Below are positions 14,245-23,200 of a stretch of DNA of 29,886 nucleotides, in pieces. Each line of letters opens with the position of its first letter. The stretch's first letter is position 1. Below the pieces are notes generated by a model. That model was not told where the DNA came from. It searched no databases and saw nothing but the letters and a program-made list of their open reading frames with translations. Origin of the DNA: a virus; IMG/VR virus record IMGVR_UViG_3300007276_000198, positions 1 through 29,886 of that record. One strand, 5' to 3'. The translations under genes were made by a program, and so were the position numbers.

Positions 14245-14252
14245 TTTATATA
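14245..14252 (+). promoter_or_regulatory. candidate promoter before sheath gene
   Basis: TTTATATA, followed by ACTTATATTTG at 14264-14274, lies in the 88-base gap before the sheath ATG at 14320. The match is weaker than at 13912 or 16264. Confidence 0.3.
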
Positions 14253-14319
14253 CCAGTAGTCCTACTTATATTTGATATCACTATACCCTTATACCCAAAG
14301 AATTCTATGGAGAAGTTAA

Positions 14320-16230
14320 ATGCCCTCAAGTGAAAAAGTAGTAAGTCCCGGTGTTTTTACCAACGAGATTGATCAGTCGTTTTTACCATCAGCCGTTGGA
14401 GACATTGGTGCAGCCCTTATAGGTCCCACAGTAAAAGGTGTGGCCAACATCCCAACAGTCGTTGGGTCTTACAGTGAATATGTACAACGTTTTGGAGATT
14501 CCTTTATAAGTGGAAGCGATCCATTGACGTATTTGACATCTCTGACTGCAAGAGAATATTTAAAGAACGGTACTGCCCTTACGGTTGTGAGAGTGTTAGC
14601 TGGTGGAGTCACTACTGCTAAATCTCTAGTACCTAACGAAGATTATCAACATCCAAACATGGCCAACACCGACGGTAACGGAGCAACAGGAGCGGCCGCG
14701 GATGGACAGATAGAACCATTTCTGGAAGCATCTTCATCCATTATACTACATACGCTGGCTCATGGAGCAGAGCAAAATAATAATATCGTACGCTTCAACG
14801 GAGCCGAGCCCCACCATTTATCAGGCTCAGTTGGTGGAGTTCTGAGTACGAACAAAGTATTAGTCAGTGGTTCAAAAGACAATTTAAGATATGAAGTAAC
14901 AGCAAGGAACCCAAAGAAAGGTACCTTTAGTATAGCAATCAGAGCTGGTAATGATTCAGAGAAACGCAAGTCAGCGTTGGAGTCATTTACAAACGTCAGT
15001 TTAGATCCATTCCAATCAAACTACATAGCTAAAGTAGTTGGAGATCAAAGTTTTACACTCAAGGGTAGTGGAACAACCGATCCATACATTCAAGCTAGTG
15101 GTTCTTATCCAAATAAATCAAAGTACGTTAGGGTCGAAGTTCTCAAGCAGACTCCAAACTATCTTGATGACAATGGTAACATAAGGTTGACCAATTCAGG
15201 GTCCATACCTATTCTATCGAGTGGATCATTCTTTGGAGGTTCTTCAGGAGCAGCAGGTTTCAACGCTTTAGGTGATACTGCAGGAACTGTTGACCCAGCA
15301 GGTGGATATGCATTTTACGAAAAGATATCTGATTCAAATTCACAGGGTTTCAATTTAAACTCTGCAGCAGAAGGTCAGACCGCATATGAAGATGCAATCA
15401 ATCTACTAGGTAATCAAGATGAGTATGATATTAATCTTGTATTACTGCCTGGAGTCATTGATGCAGGAACTGGTGGATCAAAACTTCTCACTAAGGCCAT
15501 TGACATGGCAGAAAATAGAGGTGATTGTTTTGTAGTAGCAGATCCAGTATTCTTTGATAGTGCAGTGGGAACTGTAACTACGGAAGCGGAGACTAGAGAC
15601 TCTAGCTATGCAGCAATGTACTGGCCTTGGATTCAAATAGCAGAACCTACATTGGGAACAAATGTATTCGTACCACCATCAGTAGTGATGGGTGGAGTAT
15701 ACGCTTTCAATGATAGAGTAGCTCACCCATGGTTTGCACCAGCAGGTCTAAATAGAGGTGGTATTGATGTTGCGATACAAGCAGAAAGAAAATTAACACA
15801 CAGCGTTAGAGATACACTCTATGATAGTAACGTGAATCCAATAGCAACATTCCCAGGACAGGGAGTAACAGTATTTGGACAGAAAACATTACAGAAGAAA
15901 GCTTCAGCATTAGATCGTATCAATGTAAGAAGACTTCTCATTAGAGTGAAGAAATTCATAGCAAGTACTTCTAGATTCTTACTATTTGAACAGAATACTT
16001 CAGCTACTAGAAGTAGATTCCTCAACATTGTGAATCCTTTTATGGAACAGGTACAATCTAATTCAGGTCTATCAGCCTTTAGAGTAGTAATGGATGAATC
16101 CAACAACACTCCAGATGTCATAGACAGAAATATTTTGTATGGACAGATATTTTTACAACCAACACGAACAGCAGAATTTATTATTTTGGACTTTACAGTA
16201 CAGCCTACAGGGGCTACTTTCCCAGAATAG
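14320..16230 (+). CDS. 18: tail sheath protein, T4 gp18-like
   Basis: A 636-residue protein (T4 gp18 is 659). The N-terminus SPGVFTNEIDQSFLPSAVGD, then AALIGPTVKGVANIPTVVGS and SYSEYVQRFGD, is typical of contractile sheath proteins. The C-terminal domain holds HPWFAPAGLNRGGI (about 471-484), the sheath-family W-APAG-RG element, then INVRRLLIRVKKFI and FLQPTRTAEFIILDFTVQPT. It polymerises around the tail tube and contracts on infection. The middle (residues 100-330) is Gly/Ser-rich and probably the variable outer domain. It is followed by the tube gene as in T4. Confidence 0.97.
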   Translation: MPSSEKVVSPGVFTNEIDQSFLPSAVGDIGAALIGPTVKGVANIPTVVGSYSEYVQRFGDSFISGSDPLTYLTSLTAREYLKNGTALTVVRVLAGGVTTAKSLVPNEDYQHPNMANTDGNGATGAAADGQIEPFLEASSSIILHTLAHGAEQNNNIVRFNGAEPHHLSGSVGGVLSTNKVLVSGSKDNLRYEVTARNPKKGTFSIAIRAGNDSEKRKSALESFTNVSLDPFQSNYIAKVVGDQSFTLKGSGTTDPYIQASGSYPNKSKYVRVEVLKQTPNYLDDNGNIRLTNSGSIPILSSGSFFGGSSGAAGFNALGDTAGTVDPAGGYAFYEKISDSNSQGFNLNSAAEGQTAYEDAINLLGNQDEYDINLVLLPGVIDAGTGGSKLLTKAIDMAENRGDCFVVADPVFFDSAVGTVTTEAETRDSSYAAMYWPWIQIAEPTLGTNVFVPPSVVMGGVYAFNDRVAHPWFAPAGLNRGGIDVAIQAERKLTHSVRDTLYDSNVNPIATFPGQGVTVFGQKTLQKKASALDRINVRRLLIRVKKFIASTSRFLLFEQNTSATRSRFLNIVNPFMEQVQSNSGLSAFRVVMDESNNTPDVIDRNILYGQIFLQPTRTAEFIILDFTVQPTGATFPE

Positions 16231-16263
16231 TAACTGATACGAGGATTTTTTCAAACTAAACGA

Positions 16264-16271
16264 TATTTATA
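16264..16271 (+). promoter_or_regulatory. candidate late promoter before tail tube gene
   Basis: TATTTATA lies 28-35 bases before the ATG at 16299 in a 68-base gap between sheath and tube genes. It is the same octamer as at 11041. Confidence 0.45.
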
Positions 16272-16298
16272 GGTGAAAAGAATCCTTAGGAGAAAAAC

Positions 16299-16787
16299 AT
16301 GCCAGAGCTAGTTTCAGCCAACGAGATAATGTTCACACCATTTGAACCTAAATTACAAAATAGGTTCATCATGATCATCGACGGCATTCCAGCATATATG
16401 ATAAGACAAGCAGCACGTCCTCAAATTACATTTGAAGATGTTCCACTACCTCACATGAACGTCACACAATACGTCAAGGGTAAGGGTGCGTGGGAAACAC
16501 TACAGATAACAATGTATGATCCAATAGTACCTTCAGCAGCTCAAGCTACAATGGAATGGATTAGATTATCTCATGAGTCCGTAACTGGTCGTGATGGTTA
16601 TGCTGATTTTTACAAAAAAGATATTACGTTTAATGTATTAGGACCGGTAGGTGATAAGGTTGAAGAGTGGACACTCAAGGGTGCTTACATTCAACAAGCT
16701 AATTTTGGTGAAATGGATTTTGGTTCATCTGCTCCAATAGACATAACATTGACTCTTAGATACGATTACGCAATATTACAATTCTAA
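16299..16787 (+). CDS. 19: tail tube protein, T4 gp19-like
   Basis: A 162-residue protein, almost exactly the length of T4 gp19 (163). Seen: FEPKLQNRFIMIIDGIPAYM (14-33), the start of the tube fold, VTQYVKGKGAWETLQITMYD (55-74), then EWTLKGAYIQQANFGEMDFG and a closing strand ITLTLRYDYAILQF. It stacks in hexameric rings to form the inner tube inside the sheath. TTAGGAG lies seven bases before the ATG. Confidence 0.96.
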   Translation: MPELVSANEIMFTPFEPKLQNRFIMIIDGIPAYMIRQAARPQITFEDVPLPHMNVTQYVKGKGAWETLQITMYDPIVPSAAQATMEWIRLSHESVTGRDGYADFYKKDITFNVLGPVGDKVEEWTLKGAYIQQANFGEMDFGSSAPIDITLTLRYDYAILQF

Positions 16788-16800
16788 AGGTATTTAAATA

Positions 16801-17289
16801 GTGGATAAAGCCACAAATTTTAATGATATAATAGAACACGTACTAAACCATGAAGGTGGGTACGTTGACGATCCCTCTGATTTAGGAGGTGAGACCAACT
16901 TTGGGATTGCCAAGAGGTTCTATCCAAATGTAGATATAAAGAATCTCACGAGAGATGAAGCAAAGAATATCTACTTCGAAGACTACTGGAAGCCCAGTAA
17001 AGCACAAGACCTACCTCCACAGATACGTCAGATATACTTTGATATGTGTGTGAATTTTGGTAAGTCTGGTGCAGTCAAAGTGTTACAGCAGGCTTGTAAT
17101 GCTAAGCGCAAAGAAAATAAACTGAAGGTTGATGGACAAATAGGTCCAATGACCATATCAGCATCCGAAAAGGTATCCGCAGAAAGGATACGAAGTTACA
17201 GAGTTTTACGATTCGCCAAGATTGTCTTCAATCGACCAGAACAAGAAAGGTTTTGGTACGGGTGGTATCGTAGAGCCGTACAGGTCTAA
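16801..17289 (+). CDS. GH108 N-acetylmuramidase-type lysozyme
   Basis: A 162-residue two-part enzyme. Residues 8-40 hold the GH108 signature NHEGGYVDDPSDLGGETNFG with candidate catalytic Glu18; about 85-140 hold the peptidoglycan-binding-type segment with FDMCVNFGKSGAVKVLQQAC and LKVDGQIGPMTI. It cleaves the peptidoglycan glycan chain. No signal peptide is present. Start GTG 16801 is preceded by AAAGG ten bases before. It lies between tail tube and hub genes and so may be tail-associated, like the lysozyme domain of T4 gp5, or be the phage endolysin, with no holin identified nearby. Confidence 0.9.
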   Translation: MDKATNFNDIIEHVLNHEGGYVDDPSDLGGETNFGIAKRFYPNVDIKNLTRDEAKNIYFEDYWKPSKAQDLPPQIRQIYFDMCVNFGKSGAVKVLQQACNAKRKENKLKVDGQIGPMTISASEKVSAERIRSYRVLRFAKIVFNRPEQERFWYGWYRRAVQV

Positions 17290-17300
17290 GGAGGACCACT

Positions 17301-18050
17301 ATGGCAGAACAACCATTCCCTACAGAGATAGTAGATATCCCTAGCAATGGAGACGTATATCCCAAAGATAGCGCTCTCGCTTCAGGTAAAGTAGAATTAA
17401 AATACATGACCGCTAAGGAAGAAGATATCCTCACGTCAACCAATCTTATCCAAAAGGGTGTAGTAATAGATCATCTACTTGGAAGCTTAATCATAGACAA
17501 GTCCATTAAGGTGGATGAGTTAATATTAGGTGATAAGAATGCCTTGATGGTAGCAGCTAGAATACTAGCATATGGATCGGAGTATACAGCACGGATTCAA
17601 GATCCATCCACGGGTCAAATGGTCGATTATACTTTTGATCTCAGTAAGTGTAAATTCACAACTTTACCAGAAGATGCCGAGTACTCTCAGGGTCAATTTA
17701 ATTTTACACTACCAGTTAGTAAGCACAAGGTTACGTTCAAGCTAACTACAGGAGCCATTGATAAAGCTATCAATAGAGATATAGAGGCTTCAAAGAAGAT
17801 AGGAACGTCTGCAGAAGTCACTACAAGACTAAGACATACTATAACATCAGTCAACGGTAATACTGAACAACCAGTTATCGTTGAGGCTGTCCATAACATG
17901 CTATCCAAGGACTCGTTAGAACTTAGGAAGGAAATCCTAAGAGTCACACCGGATATTGAATTGTCGCAAAACATAGAATTAGGAGGTGATACGGTTAGGG
18001 TTGACATTCCCCTTACCGTTGAGTTTTTTTGGCCTTCAACCCAAGGATAA
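17301..18050 (+). CDS. 26: baseplate hub protein, T4 gp26-like
   Basis: A 249-residue protein. The N-terminus FPTEIVDIPSNGDVYPKDSA then GKVELKYMTAKEEDILTSTN (residues 29-48) with LIQKGVVIDHLL is the pattern of gp26-type hub proteins of T4-like phages, and it ends VDIPLTVEFFWPSTQG. The same fold and position, directly before the tape measure, also fit tail-assembly chaperones. The strong AAGGAGG site at 17288-17294 precedes the ATG. The last codons contain T7 (18024-18030), where a +1 slip would lead into the overlapping downstream frame; see that entry. T4 gp26 helps build the central hub. Confidence 0.85.
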   Translation: MAEQPFPTEIVDIPSNGDVYPKDSALASGKVELKYMTAKEEDILTSTNLIQKGVVIDHLLGSLIIDKSIKVDELILGDKNALMVAARILAYGSEYTARIQDPSTGQMVDYTFDLSKCKFTTLPEDAEYSQGQFNFTLPVSKHKVTFKLTTGAIDKAINRDIEASKKIGTSAEVTTRLRHTITSVNGNTEQPVIVEAVHNMLSKDSLELRKEILRVTPDIELSQNIELGGDTVRVDIPLTVEFFWPSTQG

Positions 18051-18255
18051 AGCCACCCTTCACAAAAACATATTTGCATTAATACATCACGGTCAAGGCT
18101 TTACATTTCGTGATGTGTATGATATGCCAATATATCTAAGAAACTTTTATACTAAAGAGTTAATTGATCTGAAAGACTCTCAAAAACAAGCTATAAAGGA
18201 TCAAGAAGCGGAAAATAAAACAGTGACACCTATGTCACGGTTTCCCCGTAAATAA
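18019..18255 (+). CDS. gp51-like small protein, from internal TTG or by +1 frameshift
   Basis: The frame is open from 17986 to TAA at 18253-18255 and coding-like from about 18019. Taking TTG 18019 it begins MSFFGLQPKDKATLHKNIFA and continues FTFRDVYDMPIYLRNFYTKE; I recall the DVYNMP-WLR-F pattern from the small protein encoded after gp26 in T4-like marine phages, a likely gp51-type hub catalyst. No ATG start exists before the conserved part. TTG 18001 and GTG 17986 are alternatives, with AGGAGG at 17981-17986 too close to GTG. It overlaps the gp26-like gene by 32 bases, and the two frames join across T7 at 18024-18030, so a fused product is also possible. Confidence 0.75.
   Translation: MSFFGLQPKDKATLHKNIFALIHHGQGFTFRDVYDMPIYLRNFYTKELIDLKDSQKQAIKDQEAENKTVTPMSRFPRK
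18024..18030 (+). promoter_or_regulatory. candidate +1 ribosomal frameshift site (T7)
   Basis: In the gp26-like frame the codons are GAG TTT TTT TGG; moving one base forward gives TTT TTT GGC in the downstream frame with full anticodon re-pairing. The resulting fusion would read ...LTVEFFGLQPKDK. Chaperone gene pairs before a tape measure often use programmed frameshifts. The in-frame TAA comes seven codons after the run. Confidence 0.4.
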
Positions 18256-18268
18256 CTGACTTGGTAGA

Positions 18269-18276
18269 TATTTATT
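18269..18276 (+). promoter_or_regulatory. candidate late promoter before tape measure
   Basis: TATTTATT differs by one base from the octamer at 11041 and 16264 and lies 20-27 bases before the ATG at 18296. Confidence 0.35.
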
Positions 18277-18295
18277 CATAACTGGGGTAACCTTT

Positions 18296-20284
18296 ATGGC
18301 TAATGAAAAAAATCTATCACCGGAACAAATATCAAAAACAACTGCTGAAGTAAATAAGCTAGAAAGACAGCTCAACAAGACAGCAGGAGCAGCTAAGCAA
18401 CTTTCAGATGCTCTATCCGATATGGCAAAGTTACCGGATCAACTAAACACTCAATTCAAACAAACAGTAGGCTTCATTCAGGATATAAATAATATTACTG
18501 AACAAGATGTTTCAAACCAAGCTAAGTATGGTAAGGTCCAAAAGGGTCATCTCGACATGCAGTTCTCTGCATCTAAGATAGGTGAAAAACTGTTTAAGAT
18601 TACACAAAAGGATAGCATCTTTGCTGGAATGAAGGTCAATAGTCTAAAGAAGCAATATGATCAAGAAGTAGCAAGGACCGGTAAGACTAGTGAAGCATTA
18701 GAAAATGCATTTGCAGCGTTTGATCTGGAACAGCAAAGGGTCTCGGTAGCAGACAGATTCCTTGGTGTCATGAAGGATGTCGGTAAGAGTATAGGAGGAG
18801 CACTCAAGAGTATGTTGAGTTTTATTAATCCTTTGAATTTACTGAAGACGGGGTTTGGTATCATAAAAGATTTTGCAACTGATTTCTTTGATAGGATGAG
18901 TGCAATAACCGGTCAGTTTGGGGCTCTGGGTGAAGATAGACGAATAGTAGATGGACTCTTTGCAGCAGAAAACACAGCCATTCAGTTTGGTTTTGCTATG
19001 GAGGATGTTGTGCTGTCAACGGCTCAACTCGCAGATAACTTTGGTATATCGTTTGAACAGGCTGACGACTTAACAAAAACTATACTTCCTCTCTCGAGAC
19101 AACTAGGTCTATCTGTAGATGAGGCCGGAGCACTTGTAGCTACATTTATGACTTCTCAGGGAGTAACTGAAGAAGTAGCTAAGAATCTAGCTCAAGGAGC
19201 TTTCGAGACAGCAGCTATTGCGGGAACAAATGCTCCTCGAGTATTAAAGGATTTAGCAGGGAATACAGAACTAGTGGCTAGATTTACTGCAGACTCATTA
19301 GATAATTTGGTGAAAGCAGCAGCTCAGGCTCGACAGTTTGGATTAGGTATTGAACAAACAGCAACTTTTGCAAAAGGTCTCCTGGATATCGAAGGAACAA
19401 TTGTTGCTAATCAAGACCTTCAGTTCTTGTTTGGAAAACAAATAAATCTATTCGAGCTAGCTCGTTTGGGTAATGCAAAAGATTTTAATGGCTTGCAGAC
19501 CGAGTTATTCAAGCAGTTAAAGAATACAACAAATATTCAAGAAATGTCACTCAACAAACAAGAATTATTAACAACTGCAACCGGATTAACTGCAGACCAA
19601 ATATCCAGGGTCCAAAAGGGATTGAAACTTAATAACAATGAGATTAAAAGTTTCAACGATCTACTGGGTAAGGATGGTATAACAGCCCTAACTAAACTCA
19701 CGGGTAGCTTCAATGCAATCAAGGCTAACATTACTAAAAATTTATCACTACCCGTAAAAGATTTCTTAGATGACTTGAATGCATTTTTGGGAAAGAAACA
19801 AACAATAAATCAAATAACAGAAGCGTTTAATAAATTAGGAGAGAAGCTGAGAGGATTCTTTGATGGTTCGGGAGATGAATTATTCAAAAGGGTTGAGCAA
19901 GTAGCACTAAACGTGGAGTCTATAGTATCTAAGCTGGCTAGCGTATCGGGAGTGACACCTATATCTGAAAATCGAACAATCACCAAAGCAAATGATGGAG
20001 CCTTATTAGAGGATGGAACATTTATTTCAAGTCCAACCGGTACCGTCCAACTGAACGATCGGGATTCTATACTATTTGGAACTGATCTGTCTGGTGGGAA
20101 CTCCAGTGCAGAAACTCTAGCAGCACTTACGAGTATAGCTGAGGGACTCAAAACATTAACTACGGAGACAAAAACTTCTAACCAAGCAGTAAAAACTAGC
20201 ATGGAAAGTATGGGTAGCACTATCAATTCAGCAATGGGTCCAGGTGGTACCCTATACAACACAGCTATCAGGGTGAGGGAATAA
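18296..20284 (+). CDS. 29: tail tape measure protein, T4 gp29-like
   Basis: A 662-residue, largely helical protein (T4 gp29 is 590). Residues 12-60 form a coiled coil (AEVNKLERQLNKTAGAAKQL), about 160-190 a hydrophobic segment (SIGGALKSMLSFINPLNLL), and 230-430 repeating helical units (SFEQADDLTKTILPLSRQLG, LVATFMTSQGVTEEVAKNLA) as in tape-measure proteins. The C-terminal part is Ser/Thr-rich. Length should set tail length: at about 1.5 angstrom per residue, about 100 nm. It follows the chaperone-like pair and precedes baseplate genes, the expected place. GGGG precedes the ATG. Confidence 0.88.
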   Translation: MANEKNLSPEQISKTTAEVNKLERQLNKTAGAAKQLSDALSDMAKLPDQLNTQFKQTVGFIQDINNITEQDVSNQAKYGKVQKGHLDMQFSASKIGEKLFKITQKDSIFAGMKVNSLKKQYDQEVARTGKTSEALENAFAAFDLEQQRVSVADRFLGVMKDVGKSIGGALKSMLSFINPLNLLKTGFGIIKDFATDFFDRMSAITGQFGALGEDRRIVDGLFAAENTAIQFGFAMEDVVLSTAQLADNFGISFEQADDLTKTILPLSRQLGLSVDEAGALVATFMTSQGVTEEVAKNLAQGAFETAAIAGTNAPRVLKDLAGNTELVARFTADSLDNLVKAAAQARQFGLGIEQTATFAKGLLDIEGTIVANQDLQFLFGKQINLFELARLGNAKDFNGLQTELFKQLKNTTNIQEMSLNKQELLTTATGLTADQISRVQKGLKLNNNEIKSFNDLLGKDGITALTKLTGSFNAIKANITKNLSLPVKDFLDDLNAFLGKKQTINQITEAFNKLGEKLRGFFDGSGDELFKRVEQVALNVESIVSKLASVSGVTPISENRTITKANDGALLEDGTFISSPTGTVQLNDRDSILFGTDLSGGNSSAETLAALTSIAEGLKTLTTETKTSNQAVKTSMESMGSTINSAMGPGGTLYNTAIRVRE

Positions 20285-20285
20285 C

Positions 20286-23200
20286 ATGGGTTTAGAAAAT
20301 CTAAAGAGTGCATTTAGTAATATTACGGTACCTGACAGGGCTACGTACAATAAGTCTAAATTTAGAGATACACCTCAAGTAAACAGACCAACCGTTCCAG
20401 TGGATTTTATTTCATCACCTATATTAGGCTTTACCTTAAAGATGAACAACTCTGAAGACTCCCAGTTAGCCTTAAAGGCTGGTGACAATTATACCGCAGT
20501 TCCTCCAACCAATATGATAGATCGGTTGGGAGATATACCAACAAAACCAACAAATTCTATAAGAACTCAATTACTAACTCTCAAGACTGGATTAGGATAT
20601 GGAGATTTAACGATTAGTTCTACACCACAACAAGGAGAGTTCAAGAATGGATTCTTAGAGAAGCTACAAACACTCACATCAGTTTTTAGATCGCCTATAA
20701 CAGAAAATGTATTGGATTATGGTCTAAACAAATTTGGTTTGGATGGTTTTGGTAATTTTAAGAATATTTCTGGTCTAGCGGCTAAAGTCGAGACGCCAAA
20801 TGTAACTCAAGCATCGTATAGATTCTATAGTGCTCTAAAGGAAGAAAATTTTGCAGTAGATAATGCTAATGATTTATTTGGAGTTCTGGATAAGGCTCAA
20901 GGATTAGGAAACATTATATTTAATACCGCAGGAAAATACCGCTATGAAGATACATTGTTTGAAACTCAATTTCAACCTACTCCCACTGCTGCTGATGCCA
21001 AGAAAGTCGATAGAACGGGAACCTTTTACGGCAGACCTATTTTTGAAAATGAGTATAGAGGAATAGCATTCCAAGCCATCACACCAAATGCTCTACCTAC
21101 GGGGGGTATAGTATCACCTGGAGGAGAGTTACCTAATCTTGCTGTACTTCAAGCCGTCAAGACAGATATGTCCTATCAAGATTCAGTTCTTGATACTTAC
21201 CATGAGAATATTACATTAAACCTACCAGGTGGATTCAACTTCAGGGTACCAACCGCGGGCTCTCTCAAGAGAAAAAAGGGAAGTTTTGTTCCTGGTGACA
21301 TTTCAATAAGTGGAGGTGGTGCGGGTGGACCATCTACTCTAAATATAGATTTAAATAATCCATTTAGTGTTGGTCCAGGAAGTTATGATTTTTCAAATAC
21401 AAGATCATTTTTAGCACCATATACAGGTGTACTGGGTACACAAATAAAAAATATTCAGACTAAACTCTCACGAATTGAGTTTCGAGATTCAGTCAATTTC
21501 TTAGATGGTAGTTTAGATGGTTTAGGACCAGTTTTTACTTCCATAGGGGATAGATTTAGAAGTGCAGGTCAGACTGGAGCTGCTATAGGAGGTAGTATAT
21601 TCAACACCAGTGGTGATGTATTGTCTGCCATAAGCTCCGGAGCAGTCGATATAGGTACGAGGTCGTTTAGAGCAACGAGTGCTGGTTTAGCATTTACAAG
21701 AGATAAGAGTAGATCTTTTGGTATAGGAGCTGGTGACAAGGTAGGAGATGTACTATCCTATTTGTCTCAAACGTGGCAATCTCGACCGGTGGTAGATTGG
21801 AGATTAGATCCATCAAATAGAAATTTTTTATCCGGAATAGGCTCAGCAGGTCGTTCCACAGCAGCTTTTATTGGTTCAGCTGGAATTACAGCTGGAAGAG
21901 GAGCAATTAAAATAGGTTCAGCATTTCTTAATCCACTAGCACAGGGATTGAGGAGTAGTTTTCAGGGTACAGGAGGCAGTGCTATATTCCAGGGTAGTGT
22001 GATGGACGACCTCAAGAGTGTAGGTGATTTTGTTGCTAAGGGATGGAACAGACTGGGACAGATAGATCTCCCAGACTTACCGGGATTTGGAGGTATTCAG
22101 CGTTCTGAGCCAATTGACCTCACAGCTCTAAAAAATAGTTTGAAGGCAATAGCCATGAAGTCTGGTCAAATCTTATCCTCTGTAGGAGGGGCTGTTGGTG
22201 GAGCATTAGGACCCGTTGGTGCAGGATTAGGATCAATAGGTTCTGGAGTCAGCAGAGGTTTAGGAGCTCTGGGTAGAGGAGCAGCAGGTTTAACCTCATC
22301 GGCTGGTAGATTTGCTAGTCCGCTAGCTAGTGGAGCATTCAATACTGCCAAAGCTGGTTTTGATATAGGTAAAGATGTTGTAGGATTTACTGGAAAGTTG
22401 GGTAAAGCTATATATCTTGACGCTAAGGCTCTTCCTGATTTAAATTTAGGATCACCCATAACGGTTAATGGAAATTTAGGAGGTTTACCGTTTCTTCCTC
22501 GAATAGGAGCTTTGCTTCCTTCAGTGGGTATACCATCATATCCATATGCTGCAGCAAGACCAAAAACTTTAACAGAATTACTAAGAGATAAAGCTGGAAT
22601 ACCGTCACCATTGGGACCACCACTGAGACCTGGTCAAGAAGTGGAAGATAGATTAGTTGGTATGTTGGGAGTTAGAAACATCTCCAATAGTGAAGGCTTT
22701 TTGGTTTATGCAGAAAATAACACTTTTCAACAAAATTATGGTAGATTGGAAGCTGGAACTGTATATTCACAATTAGCCAAGATGCCAGTATCAGGACTAA
22801 ACCAGTTAGGACAGCCTGAATATGGATACGGACCTGCACGATTGAAGTATGGTAGACCACCTTATGATATAGATCCTGAGGATGGACGCAATGGTATGCA
22901 ATTCGTCCGATATGGTGGTAATGGCTCAAATATAGTAGATCAAGCATCTTTGAGTCAAATGAGGGCTTCTGGAGTGATCAGCTATGTCGATCAAACGGCT
23001 CAAAATGTAGCGCAGTTAGATCAACTCCATATAGAAAATGCAGCATCTCCTGGAAGTACGGATATTCAATCCAAAACTTTATCATATATTTATTTTGATG
23101 CACTTTCAAATGGAGCAATATCTCAACCGGTATTGATGTCGAGTACATTCTCACAAGCCTCTAGATTTCAATTAGCATATGATGCTAGATCAATTTTACT

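Noticed and set aside
16242-16287. AGGATT at 16242 and AATCCT at 16281 as a terminator
   Set aside because: The pair is only 6 bp with a 33-base loop and no T run after the stem; it is too weak and contains the promoter-like box.
19810-20313. 167-residue minus-strand ORF in the tape measure gene
   Set aside because: Shadow of the tape measure coding sequence; no gene on the minus strand is otherwise supported in the window.
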